Assembly: GCA_964501785.1 (NCBI GenBank)
Contig: CAZCUD010000007.1
Coordinates: forward strand, 124,001-188,000
DNA length: 64,000 bases
Direction: 5' to 3'
Source of the DNA: DATBSK01 sp964501785
Lineage (GTDB): Bacteria > Actinomycetota > Acidimicrobiia > IMCC26256 > PALSA-555
Below the pieces are notes generated by a model. The model saw nothing but the letters and a program-made list of their open reading frames with translations. It had not been told where the DNA came from and did no database searches. Within the stretch, counting starts at the first letter, position 1, and each line of letters starts with the position of its first letter. Both the position numbers and the translations under genes were made by a program. Below are positions 51,556 through 60,158 of the stretch, in pieces.

Positions 51556-52701
51556 GTGCCAGGTCCGCTGACCGGGGTGAAGATCGTCGAGCTGGTGGGG
51601 ATCGGGCCGGGCCCGTTCGCCGCCATGCTCCTGGCCGACATGGGCGCCGAGGTCGTCCGGGTGCATCGCACCCAGTCGGTCGCCGCGGGCTTCGACCCCG
51701 GCGGCGTGCCGGTGCTCGACCGCAACCGGCGGTCGATCGGCGTCGACCTGAAGCACGCCGACGGCGTGGAGACGGTGCTGCGACTCGTGGAGTCGGCGGA
51801 CGCGCTGCTCGAGGGCTTCCGACCGGGCGTGACCGAGCGGCTCGGCCTCGGCCCCGACGACTGCCTGGCTCGCAACCCGAAGCTCGTCTACGGACGGATG
51901 ACGGGCTGGGGTCAGGACGGTCCGATGGCGAACGCCGCCGGCCACGACATCAACTACATCGCGCTCGCCGGCGCGCTCGCCCACTTCGGGCGCGAGGGGC
52001 AGAAGGCGACGCCGCCGATCAACCTGATCGGAGACTTCGGGGGCGGGGGCATGTTCCTCGCGTTCGGGATCGTGTGCGGCGTCCTCGAGGCGCGCGGCTC
52101 GGGCCAGGGTCAGGTGATCGACGCCGCGATGGTCGACGGCTCGGCGATCCTGATGTCGATGATCTGGGGCCTCCGGGCCCTCGGCGCCTTCGACGAAGAC
52201 GCTCGTGGGACCAACGTCCTCGACACGGGCGCGCCGTTCTACGACAGCTACGTGTGCGCCGACGGCAAGGAGATCGCGCTCGGCTCGCTCGAGCCGCAGT
52301 TCTACGCCGAGCTGCTCCGGCTCCTCGGTCTCGAGGGCGAGGACCTTCCCGATCAGATGGACCGCAGCGGATGGCCGGTCCTCCGTGAGCGCTTCACCGA
52401 GATCTTCGCGTCGCGCACGCGGGCCGAGTGGTGCGAGCTCATGGAGATGACCGACGCGTGCTTCGCGCCGGTGCTCACGATGGGGGAGGCGATCGAGCAC
52501 CCGCACCTCCGGGCGCGCGGCACGATCGTCGACTACGAAGGCGTGCACCAGCCCGCCCCGGCGCCGCGCTTCTCGCGCACCGCGCCCGAGCTGCGACGCC
52601 CACCGGCGAAGCCGGGTGAGCACACCGACGAGGTGCTGGGCGAGTGGGGCTTCGGCGCCGACGAGATCGCCAAGCTCCGCGACGCCGGCGCGATCGCCTG
52701 A
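51556..52701 (+). CDS. CaiB/BaiF CoA transferase, alpha-methylacyl-CoA racemase-like
   Basis: 381 aa. 'PLTGVKIVELVGIGPGPFAAMLLADMGAEVVRVHR' is the AMACR/Mcr-type N-terminus (GIGPGPFAAMLLADMGA is nearly diagnostic). 'GHDINYIALAGALAHFGREGQKATPPINLIGDFGGGGMFLAFGI' contains the catalytic Asp (about 158) and the His of the racemase pair (GHD, about 133). It would epimerise 2R/2S-methyl-branched acyl-CoAs such as bile-acid or steroid side chains. GTG start with GGGGGAG upstream. Confidence 0.88.
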   Translation: MPGPLTGVKIVELVGIGPGPFAAMLLADMGAEVVRVHRTQSVAAGFDPGGVPVLDRNRRSIGVDLKHADGVETVLRLVESADALLEGFRPGVTERLGLGPDDCLARNPKLVYGRMTGWGQDGPMANAAGHDINYIALAGALAHFGREGQKATPPINLIGDFGGGGMFLAFGIVCGVLEARGSGQGQVIDAAMVDGSAILMSMIWGLRALGAFDEDARGTNVLDTGAPFYDSYVCADGKEIALGSLEPQFYAELLRLLGLEGEDLPDQMDRSGWPVLRERFTEIFASRTRAEWCELMEMTDACFAPVLTMGEAIEHPHLRARGTIVDYEGVHQPAPAPRFSRTAPELRRPPAKPGEHTDEVLGEWGFGADEIAKLRDAGAIA

Positions 52702-52708
52702 CCGTCGA

Positions 52709-52724
52709 GGGGCACGCCCCTCAA
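52709..52724. terminator. Short GC stem between convergent CaiB and purK
   Basis: GAGGGG followed by CACG and CCCCTC makes a 6-bp stem with a 4-nt loop in the 19-bp gap between two convergent stop codons; the right arm overlaps the purK stop. Confidence 0.4.
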
Positions 52725-53830
52725 CCGTCGTCGTGCTGCAGCGCTCGCACCTGCCGGACCCGGTCCTCCAGCGTCTCGGGGTCGTCGGCGACGATCGTCA
52801 CGTGACCGACCTTGCGCCCCGTGCGAGGTGACTTGGCGTAGTCGTGGAGGTGGGCGCCCGGCACGGCGACCACCTCGGACGCCTCTGGCAGTCGACCGAT
52901 GCAGTTCACCATCGCGGACACGCCGTGCAGGCCGACCTCGCCGAGCGGCCAGCCGAGCACGGCGCGCAGGTGTTGCTCGAACTGGCTCGTCGCCGCACCC
53001 TCGATGGTCCAGTGGCCGGAGTTGTGCACTCGCGGCGCCATCTCGTTGGCGAGCAGGCGTCCTTCGTGCTCGAACAGCTCCACGGCGAGCACGCCCACGT
53101 AGTCGAGGTGGTCGAGCAGCCGCGCCGCGATCGACTCGCCCGCTCGTTGGAGCTCGGGCGTGAGGCCGGGGGCCGGACCCCGGCTGGTGCGGAGGATCCC
53201 ACCGGCGTGCTCGTTCGCGACCAGGGGATAGCACGCAGTGGTGCCGTCGGTCGCGCGAGCCGCGAGCACGGAGAGCTCGCGCGTGAAGGGAACGAGCGAC
53301 TCGGCGACGAGGGGCACGGCGCCGAGCGCGGGCCACACGTCTCGTGCCTCGTCGGGCTCGCGCACGACGGCCTGGCCCTTGCCGTCGTAGCCGCCCCGGC
53401 GGGTCTTGACCACTGCGGGGAGCCCGACCGCTTCGAGCGCGGGGCCGACGCCTTCGGATCGATCGATCGCGGCGAAGCGCGGGACCTCGATGCCGAGCTG
53501 CTCGAACGTCTGCTTCTCGGTGACGCGGTCCTGCGCGACCTCCAGCGCCAGCGGATGGGGTCGTACCACGACCGCGTCGGCGACGAAGCGAGCGCCGTCG
53601 GCGGGCACCCCCTCCCACTCGTACGTCACCACGTCGGCACCGGCCGACACCTCGGCGAGCGCACCCCGGTCGCCGAGCTCGCCGACGACGAGTGGCCCGA
53701 AGGCCCGCGCGGTGGCCTCGCTCGACGGGTCGAGGAACCTCACGTCGACGCCGAGGTCGACCGCGGCCATGCCGAGCATGCGGCCGAGCTGGCCACCGCC
53801 GAGCACTGCCACCAGCGGGCGATCGGTCAT
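52721..53830 (-). CDS. purK: 5-(carboxyamino)imidazole ribonucleotide synthase
   Basis: 369 aa, ATP-grasp. 'MTDRPLVAVLGGGQLGRMLGMAAVDLGVDVRFLDP' is the PurK N-terminus; 'GLPAVVKTRRGGYDGKGQAVV' the ATP-grasp loop; 'ANEMAPRVHNSGHWTIEGAATSQFEQHLRAVLGWPLGE' the C-terminal metal/active-site motif, unmistakable for PurK. Carboxylates AIR to N5-CAIR with ATP and bicarbonate in purine synthesis. Its partner purE is not in the window. Divergent from gltB. Confidence 0.94.
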   Translation of the reverse strand: MTDRPLVAVLGGGQLGRMLGMAAVDLGVDVRFLDPSSEATARAFGPLVVGELGDRGALAEVSAGADVVTYEWEGVPADGARFVADAVVVRPHPLALEVAQDRVTEKQTFEQLGIEVPRFAAIDRSEGVGPALEAVGLPAVVKTRRGGYDGKGQAVVREPDEARDVWPALGAVPLVAESLVPFTRELSVLAARATDGTTACYPLVANEHAGGILRTSRGPAPGLTPELQRAGESIAARLLDHLDYVGVLAVELFEHEGRLLANEMAPRVHNSGHWTIEGAATSQFEQHLRAVLGWPLGEVGLHGVSAMVNCIGRLPEASEVVAVPGAHLHDYAKSPRTGRKVGHVTIVADDPETLEDRVRQVRALQHDDG

Positions 53831-54042
53831 GGGCGTGCTCGCACGGCTGAGCAGCGGTCGGCGGTGATGTCGGGCACGAGGTCTCCAGGACGGATTCGCG
53901 GGTTCGAAGGAGTATCCTGTCGCTCGCGACAGCGTCGTCGCCCCAGCTGCACCGAGCCGCATCGCACGTTCCGTGCGCACCCGGCGGCCGTGCGTTCGAG
54001 ACCCGATCTTCGAGCCCGTCCTTCGAGACTTGGGAGACCGAG

Positions 54043-57000
54043 TTGTCGCTGCCCGCATCTTCTCCTTCGCCGTCCGAACCGGCCGGCTGGCGCGCGCCGA
54101 GGGAGCGTCTCGAGCTCGACGGGTGCGGCATCGGCTTCGTCGCCGACGAGCAGGGCCGGACGAGCCGGGACATCGTCGACCTGGCGCTCGGTGGGCTGGC
54201 GTGCGTGCGCCACCGGGCCGCGGTCGCGGCGGACGGCCTCTCCGGCGACGGCGCAGGGGTGCTGCTCCCGCTCCCGGCGCGCTTCGTGGCGCGCATCGGA
54301 GCCGAGCTGGGCACGACGGCACCGGCCGAGCGCCTGGGAGTCGTCTTCGCGTACCTCGACCGGAACGACGAGCGCGCTCGGACGACCGCCCAGGACGCGG
54401 TCGCGGCCGCGTGCGCGACGGAGGGCCTGGAGCTGGTCGGTTGGCGCGACGTGCCGATCGACGAGAGCCAGATCGGATCCGCAGCCCGCGCCGACCTCCC
54501 CGCGATGGTGCAGGCACTGATCGCGCGTCCCGAAGACCTCGGCGTCGACGACGCCGAGCGCGCGGCGCTGCGGGCGCGGCGACGAGCCGAGCGCACATGT
54601 CGTGAAGCCGGTGTGCGTCACTACTTCGCGAGCTGGTCGTTCTCGACGATCACCTACAAGGCGCTCGTGATCAGCGACCGGTTGACCGCATTCTTCCCCG
54701 ACCTCGCCGGCGACGACATGGAAGCAGCCTTCGCCATCTTCCACAGCCGCTTCTCGACCAACACCGCTCCCGCGTGGGAGCGCGCGCAGCCGTTCCGCTA
54801 CCTGTGCCACAACGGCGAGATCAACACGATCCAGGGCAACGAGCGTCGGATGATCGCTCGTGGCCTGCTCGGCACCGAGGGCGTCGGGCTCGGACCCGAC
54901 GCGCTCTTCCGACCCGTGCTCGAGCCGAGCGACTCCGACTCGGGCAAGCTCGACGCCGCCTACGAGCTGCTCCTGCGTGGGGGGCGCGACGCACGTCATG
55001 TCGCCGCGATGATGGTGCCCGAGGCCTGGGAGGGCGTGCGCGACCTCGATCCCGACGTCCGCGACTTCTACCGCTACCACGCCTCGCTGTCCGAGCCGTG
55101 GGACGGTCCGGCCGGGCTCATCTTCACCGATGGGCGTCGCGTCGGCGCAACGCTCGACCGCAACGGGCTGCGCCCGATGCGCTGGCAGCGGTCGGCCGAC
55201 GGCATCGTGGTCTGCTGCTCGGAAGCGGGCGCGGTCTCGCTCGCAGGCCGGGGCGAGATCATCCGCGGTCGGCTCGGTCCCGGTGAGATGCTCTGCGTCG
55301 ATCCCGATGCCCCGGAGCCCCGGCTCCGGGGGCTCCAGCGCGACGCGGTCGTCAAGCGCTGGCTCGCCGACCGCGCCCCCTATGGCGACTGGGCACGTGA
55401 CGGTCTGCTGCCGTTCGAGCCGGGTCATGCCATCGGCATGCCGCCGACCTCCGACGAGCTCGTCGCGGAGCAGGTCGCGTTCGGCTGCAACCGCGAAGAG
55501 ATCGCCATGGTGCTGAAGCCCATGGCCACCGATGCCAAGGAGCCGACGTTCTCCATGGGCGACGACACGCCGTTCGCGGCCGTCGCCACCACGCCGCGCC
55601 CGGTGTTCGGCTTCCTGAAGCAGCGCTTCGCCCAGGTCAGCAACCCGCCGATCGACCACCTCCGCGAGCGGCTGGTCATGTCGTTGCGCACCTGCCTGGG
55701 ACGACGCCGACCGCTGCTGTCGGAGGAGGCTTCGGCCGCCCAGCTGCTCGAGCTGCCGACGTTCTTCCTCTACCCCGATGCGGTGTCGCTCCTGCTCGAC
55801 GAAGAGCAGCGGGTCTTCCCGGCGACCGCGCTCGACGCGACGTTCGCGGTCGCCGACGGCCCCGCGGGGCTCGCGGCGGGGGTCGAAGCGCTCGTTGCCG
55901 AGGCGCTCTCGGCGGTCGACGGCGGCGCCTCGATCCTGGTCGTCAGCGACGCGGCGATCAGCCCCGAGCGTGCCCCGATCCCGTCGTTGCTCGCGTTGGG
56001 CGCGGTGCACCATGCCCTGGTCGCGGCGCGGGTGCGTCAGGAAGCATCGATCGTCGTCGACTCCGGTGACGCCCGCGACACGCACTCGATCGCATGCCTC
56101 CTGGGCTACGGGGCGGACGCGATCTGCCCACGGGTCGCGCTGCGCACCGTCGCGGCGATGGCCGACGACGACCAGCTCGGGGAGATCCACTCGGCCGAGG
56201 CGCAGGCGAAGCTCCAGGCCGCGATCGAGGACGGGGTGCTGAAGATCCTCTCGAAGATGGGGATCTCGACGGTGGACGGGTATCGCAGCGCGCAGATCTT
56301 CGAGGCGCTCGGCCTCGGCGACGAGATCATCGACGCGTGCCTGCGCGGCACGCCATCGGTCGTCGGCGGCATCGGGTTCGCGGCGATCGGAGCCGACGTG
56401 CTCGCGCGTCACGAGGTGGCCTTCTCGGAGGAGCCCGCGCTCGACGAGCCGGGCTTCATCCGCTTCCGCAAGCGCGGCGGCGAGCACCATGCCAACAACC
56501 CCGAGATCATCAACCTGCTGCAGGGCTCGATCGGGCTCGTCGTCGAGGACGCCGACGGCAACGGGTCCTCGCCGAAGCGCGGGGCGCGCAAGGGCGAGGC
56601 CGACGGCCGGTTCGCGAGCCTCGAGGTCGCTCCTGCCGAGGACCAGGGCCAGGTCATCTTCTTCGAGGGTGATCGGGCGGAGCCGGTACCGCCTGCCGAC
56701 CCGACTGACGTGCGTGCCGCGCACCTGCTCCAGGCCGCGATCGCCGAGCAGCGCACCGAGCTGTACGAGCGGTTCCGCGACCTCGTCGAGAGCCGTCCGA
56801 TCACCGAGCTGCACGACCTCCTCGAGCTCGCGCCCGCTGGCAGCCCGATCCCCCTCGACGAGGTCGAGCCGGTCGATGCGATCACCCGCCGCTTCTCCAC
56901 CGGAGCGATGTCGCACGGCGCGCTCTCGGCCGAGGCACACGAGACGCTCGCGATCGCGATGAACATGGTCGGCGGTCGCAGCAACTGCGGTGAAGGAGGC

Positions 57001-58761
57001 GAGGACCCGGCGCGCTTCCGCACCCGGGGCACGGCTCGCGACCGCAACTCGCGCATCAAGCAGATCGCGTCGGGTCGCTTCGGTGTCACGCCCGAGTACT
57101 GCGCCTACGCCGACGAGCTCAACATCAAGATGGCCCAGGGCTCGAAGCCGGGCGAAGGCGGGCAGCTGCCGGGCCACAAGGTGAGCGGGGAGATCGCGCG
57201 CCTTCGCTTCACCCAGCCCGGCGTCGGGCTCATCTCCCCGCCGCCGCACCACGACATCTACTCGATCGAAGACCTCGCGCAGCTGATCTACGACCTGAAG
57301 CAGGTCAACCCCAACGCCGAGGTCTCCGTGAAGCTGGTCGCCGAGGACAACGTCGGCACGATCGCGGCCGGCGTCGCGAAGGCGCTGGCCGAGGTCGTGC
57401 AGGTCTCGGGTGCCAACGGTGGCACCGGCGCCTCGCCCCTGTCGTCGATCAAGAACGCCGGGATGCCCTGGGAGCTCGGGCTGGCAGACACGCAGTTCAC
57501 GCTGATCGAGAACGGGTTGCGTGACCGCGTGCGAGTGCGCGTCGACGGAGGCTTCAAGACCGGGCGAGACATCATGATCGCCGCGCTGCTCGGCGCCGAC
57601 GAGTACTCGTTCGGGACCGCGGCGATGCTCGCCGAGGGATGCATCATGGTCCGCGCCTGTCACCGCGACACCTGCCCCACCGGGATCGCGACCCAACGCC
57701 CGGGCCTGCGCGCCAAGTTCACCGGCACCCCCGAAGGTGTGGCGACGTACATGTGCTACATCGCACAGGAGGTGCGCGAGCTCCTCGCGTCGCTCGGGCT
57801 GCGCACCCTCGACGACGCCATCGGGCGCGTCGAGCTCCTGCGCCAGAAGGTGACCGGTGACGCGCGCGCCGACGCGCTCGACCTCGCCCCGCTCCTGCGC
57901 GCGCCGGTCGACGTCGACGCGCCGAGGCGGTTCGCTGCCCACCTGCCGGTGCAGCGACCCCGCTCGGACCTCGACGCTCGGCTCCTGCTGGACGCGTTCT
58001 CGACGGTCTGGGAGGGCGGCGAGGCGACGCTCGACTACGAGATCGGCAACGCCGACCGGACCGTCGGCGCTTCGCTCGGCGGCGCGATCGGGCTCGAGTT
58101 CGGGCAGCTGTTCCCGCCGGGGTCGGTCACGGCGCGCTTCAGGGGCGTCGCGGGCCAGAGCTTCGGTGCCTTCCTCGCCGACGGGGTCACCCTCGAGCTC
58201 GAGGGTGAGGCCCAGGACTACGTCGGCAAGGGCATGGGTGGCGGCCGGATCGTCGTTCGGCCACCGGCCGACGACGCCGGCGACCCCGTGCTCGCGGGCA
58301 ACACGGTGCTCTACGGGTCGACCGGCGGTCAGCTGTTCGTCGCCGGGCGGGTCGGCGAGCGGTTCTGCGTCCGCAACAGCGGTGCCACCGCGGTCGTCGA
58401 GGGTGCCGGCGACCACGCGTGCGAGTACATGACCGGAGGCACGGTCGTCATCCTCGGCGAGTTCGGCTACAACCTCGGCGCCGGCATGACGGGCGGCCAG
58501 GCCTACGTCTACGACCCGCAGCACCTGCTGGTGACGCGTCTCAACCGCCAGCTCGTCGACGCGGCCCTGCTCGACGACGAGCAAGCCGAGGAGCTGCGGT
58601 TCCTCGTCGAGTGCCATCGCGAGCTCAGCGGCTCGTCGCTCGCGACGGCGATGCTCGACGACTGGGATGCGGCGCTGCCCGCCTTCTGGCGTGTCGCGCC
58701 CGTGAGCGAGGTGGCGCGGATCGAACGGGTCAACGAAGGGGTGCTCGGCACCGCCCGCTGA
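54043..58761 (+). CDS. gltB: Glutamate synthase large (alpha) subunit
   Basis: 1572 aa from a TTG. A 27-residue propeptide precedes Cys28 (LDGCGIGF), the N-terminal nucleophile of the class II amidotransferase domain. Central and FMN domains follow; 'GANGGTGASPLSSIKNAGMPWELGL' is the FMN/2-oxoglutarate site and 'GCIMVRACHRDTCPTGIATQ' (about 1200-1218) the 3Fe-4S cysteines. The C-terminal GXGXG beta-helix runs from about 1345. Converts glutamine and 2-oxoglutarate to two glutamates. The small subunit gltD is not adjacent. TATCCT at 53913 is a possible promoter. A long antisense frame over it is composition, not a gene. Confidence 0.94.
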   Translation: MSLPASSPSPSEPAGWRAPRERLELDGCGIGFVADEQGRTSRDIVDLALGGLACVRHRAAVAADGLSGDGAGVLLPLPARFVARIGAELGTTAPAERLGVVFAYLDRNDERARTTAQDAVAAACATEGLELVGWRDVPIDESQIGSAARADLPAMVQALIARPEDLGVDDAERAALRARRRAERTCREAGVRHYFASWSFSTITYKALVISDRLTAFFPDLAGDDMEAAFAIFHSRFSTNTAPAWERAQPFRYLCHNGEINTIQGNERRMIARGLLGTEGVGLGPDALFRPVLEPSDSDSGKLDAAYELLLRGGRDARHVAAMMVPEAWEGVRDLDPDVRDFYRYHASLSEPWDGPAGLIFTDGRRVGATLDRNGLRPMRWQRSADGIVVCCSEAGAVSLAGRGEIIRGRLGPGEMLCVDPDAPEPRLRGLQRDAVVKRWLADRAPYGDWARDGLLPFEPGHAIGMPPTSDELVAEQVAFGCNREEIAMVLKPMATDAKEPTFSMGDDTPFAAVATTPRPVFGFLKQRFAQVSNPPIDHLRERLVMSLRTCLGRRRPLLSEEASAAQLLELPTFFLYPDAVSLLLDEEQRVFPATALDATFAVADGPAGLAAGVEALVAEALSAVDGGASILVVSDAAISPERAPIPSLLALGAVHHALVAARVRQEASIVVDSGDARDTHSIACLLGYGADAICPRVALRTVAAMADDDQLGEIHSAEAQAKLQAAIEDGVLKILSKMGISTVDGYRSAQIFEALGLGDEIIDACLRGTPSVVGGIGFAAIGADVLARHEVAFSEEPALDEPGFIRFRKRGGEHHANNPEIINLLQGSIGLVVEDADGNGSSPKRGARKGEADGRFASLEVAPAEDQGQVIFFEGDRAEPVPPADPTDVRAAHLLQAAIAEQRTELYERFRDLVESRPITELHDLLELAPAGSPIPLDEVEPVDAITRRFSTGAMSHGALSAEAHETLAIAMNMVGGRSNCGEGGEDPARFRTRGTARDRNSRIKQIASGRFGVTPEYCAYADELNIKMAQGSKPGEGGQLPGHKVSGEIARLRFTQPGVGLISPPPHHDIYSIEDLAQLIYDLKQVNPNAEVSVKLVAEDNVGTIAAGVAKALAEVVQVSGANGGTGASPLSSIKNAGMPWELGLADTQFTLIENGLRDRVRVRVDGGFKTGRDIMIAALLGADEYSFGTAAMLAEGCIMVRACHRDTCPTGIATQRPGLRAKFTGTPEGVATYMCYIAQEVRELLASLGLRTLDDAIGRVELLRQKVTGDARADALDLAPLLRAPVDVDAPRRFAAHLPVQRPRSDLDARLLLDAFSTVWEGGEATLDYEIGNADRTVGASLGGAIGLEFGQLFPPGSVTARFRGVAGQSFGAFLADGVTLELEGEAQDYVGKGMGGGRIVVRPPADDAGDPVLAGNTVLYGSTGGQLFVAGRVGERFCVRNSGATAVVEGAGDHACEYMTGGTVVILGEFGYNLGAGMTGGQAYVYDPQHLLVTRLNRQLVDAALLDDEQAEELRFLVECHRELSGSSLATAMLDDWDAALPAFWRVAPVSEVARIERVNEGVLGTAR

Positions 58762-58788
58762 TCGAGTGCCCGACCGGCCGCGGCCGCG

Positions 58789-59349
58789 TCAGGTCCCGAC
58801 GATCAGCACGGGTCTGCTCTCGTAGCCGAGCGCTCCCGCGACCATCCGCTGGAAGAAGCCCGACCGTTCGTCGTCGTAGGCACGCGCGGCGCGGTTGTAG
58901 GCCCGGACGGCCGCAGGGTCGACGATGGCCTGATCGAAGGCGGTCGAGGCCGCCTGGATCGCCGGGTCCTGGTTGAGCCGCGCCGACGCCGCGATGTTCG
59001 CCTTCACCCGACGCGCCTGCGCCTCGAGTGCGTTGACGGCGGACACCTCGGCCCCGGGATCGGTGTGCTGGGGTCCCCGCACCGCGTACTCGTCCCATCG
59101 TTCGAGCTCGGCGCGGAGATCGCTCGTGAACGCGCGATCCGCCGCCGCCGAGGCCTCGAGCGCGGTCGCGACGCCTTCGAGCGCGTCGTAGCGAGCGATC
59201 AGCGAGGGGCGCAGGGGGGTCCACCGCGCGTCGACGCGGTCGCGGCTGTCCTCCAGGCCCGGGCGGACGAGGAAGAACGCAGCCGCGACCGCCGCGACGA
59301 CGAGCGCGACGACCAGCAGCAGGATCCAGCGGAGGCGTCGCATCGGCAC
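58789..59349 (-). CDS. LemA-like membrane-anchored protein
   Basis: 186 aa. One N-terminal helix (about 5-30, 'WILLLVVALVVAAVAAAFFLV') and a helical extracytoplasmic part: 'LRPSLIARYDALEGVATALEA', 'VSAVNALEAQARRVKANIAASARL' and 'VRAYNRAARAYDDERSGFF', which follow the LemA pattern (paired long helices, 'V.aYN...y...r...f'). LemA proteins are envelope proteins of uncertain role. GTG at 59349 has TAGCGT 5 nt upstream; ATG at 59343 is an alternative. Convergent with gltB. Confidence 0.7.
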   Translation of the reverse strand: MPMRRLRWILLLVVALVVAAVAAAFFLVRPGLEDSRDRVDARWTPLRPSLIARYDALEGVATALEASAAADRAFTSDLRAELERWDEYAVRGPQHTDPGAEVSAVNALEAQARRVKANIAASARLNQDPAIQAASTAFDQAIVDPAAVRAYNRAARAYDDERSGFFQRMVAGALGYESRPVLIVGT

Positions 59350-59486
59350 CGGCGACGCTAGCGGTGACGTGGTGAGAAGTGGCTGACCCGCGGGGAGCGC
59401 CGGGCAGGTCGTTGCGGCCCTGCCCGGTCCCGGCGATGATGTCGGCGCCGGCCTCGGAGCCGGAGGGTGATCTCGGGGGGGATCGG

Positions 59487-59822
59487 ATGAGCGCGCTCTC
59501 GACGCGGCAGTTCTGGCTGGGCCTGGTCCTGGCGATCGCAGGCGTGTGGGTCGCGCTCGCGGGCGCGATGTGGATCTGGGGCGGCATGTCGACAGTGGTC
59601 GGCGACATGAGCAGCGCCTGCGAGCGCGTCACGCTGAAGTACTTCGGTCCCGGCACCGACGCGGGCCAGGAGTGCTTCGCGCAGGCCGACCAGTCGCCGT
59701 TGGGGATGTCCGGCGCGCTCGCCGGGTTCCTGATGATCCTCATCGGGATCGCGATCATGGTCGCGGCCTTCTGGGTGCTCGTGAAGGCGAGCGAGATCTA
59801 CGCGTCGCGACATCTCGCGTAG
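59487..59822 (+). CDS. Small two-helix membrane protein, unknown
   Basis: 111 aa. Two hydrophobic helices (about 9-31, 'FWLGLVLAIAGVWVALAGAMWIW', and 75-97, 'LAGFLMILIGIAIMVAAFWVLV') flank an extracytoplasmic loop with two Cys (44 and 62) that may form a disulfide. No recognised family. Good ribosome-binding site (GGGGGGAT). It precedes the truncated thermonuclease-like gene by 42 bp. Confidence 0.65.
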   Translation: MSALSTRQFWLGLVLAIAGVWVALAGAMWIWGGMSTVVGDMSSACERVTLKYFGPGTDAGQECFAQADQSPLGMSGALAGFLMILIGIAIMVAAFWVLVKASEIYASRHLA

Positions 59823-59864
59823 CCATCGGCATCACCGCTCACCGCCCCGGTGGTCGGGGGAGGT

Positions 59865-60158
59865 GTGCGAGCTCACCGGGTCGCGATCGTCCTGGGCACC
59901 CTCGCCGTCGTCTCGATCGCCGGCTGGTGGGCCGGCGCGCATCGATCCGATGTCCGCCCTCGAGCCCGCGTCGTCGAGGTGCTCGACGGGGACACGGTCG
60001 TCGTCGCGCTCGCGGGCGGCGCGCGTGACACGGTGCGGCTGCTCGGCGTCGACACATCGAGTCCTTCCCAACATCACCCATGGCACTTGGTGGTGTCCTG
60101 GTCACCGACAGGGGAGCAGGACCATGCGTTGGGGCATCTACCTTCGGATCAGCCTTGA
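59865..60158 (+). pseudogene. Thermonuclease (SNase)-like gene, 3' end replaced by integrated DNA
   Basis: The first 64 residues are an exported SNase-type protein: membrane/signal helix (about 6-24), then 'RVVEVLDGDTVVVAL' and 'DTVRLLGVDT', which match the SNase start 'V..v.DGDT..v' and 'vRL.GvDTPE'. After GVDT (about 60055) the frame runs into unrelated sequence and stops at 60158, so all later catalytic residues are missing. The truncation point coincides with the start of lower-GC DNA and lies 69 bp before a serine recombinase gene. The start could instead be the GTG at 59850. Confidence 0.7.
60045..60062. other. Probable attachment-site junction (attL) inside the SNase-like gene
   Basis: SNase homology ends within GGCGTCGACAC (about 60045-60055) and unrelated sequence follows. 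Large serine recombinases cross over at a short core, so GTCGACAC is the candidate core. The other junction (attR), expected to continue with the rest of the SNase gene, lies beyond 64000. Confidence 0.55.

Noticed and set aside
53827..58617. 1596-codon open frame antisense to gltB
   Set aside because: It mirrors gltB codon structure in a GC-rich strand, gives a His/Arg/Asp-rich low-complexity translation without domains, and gltB itself has full-length homology.
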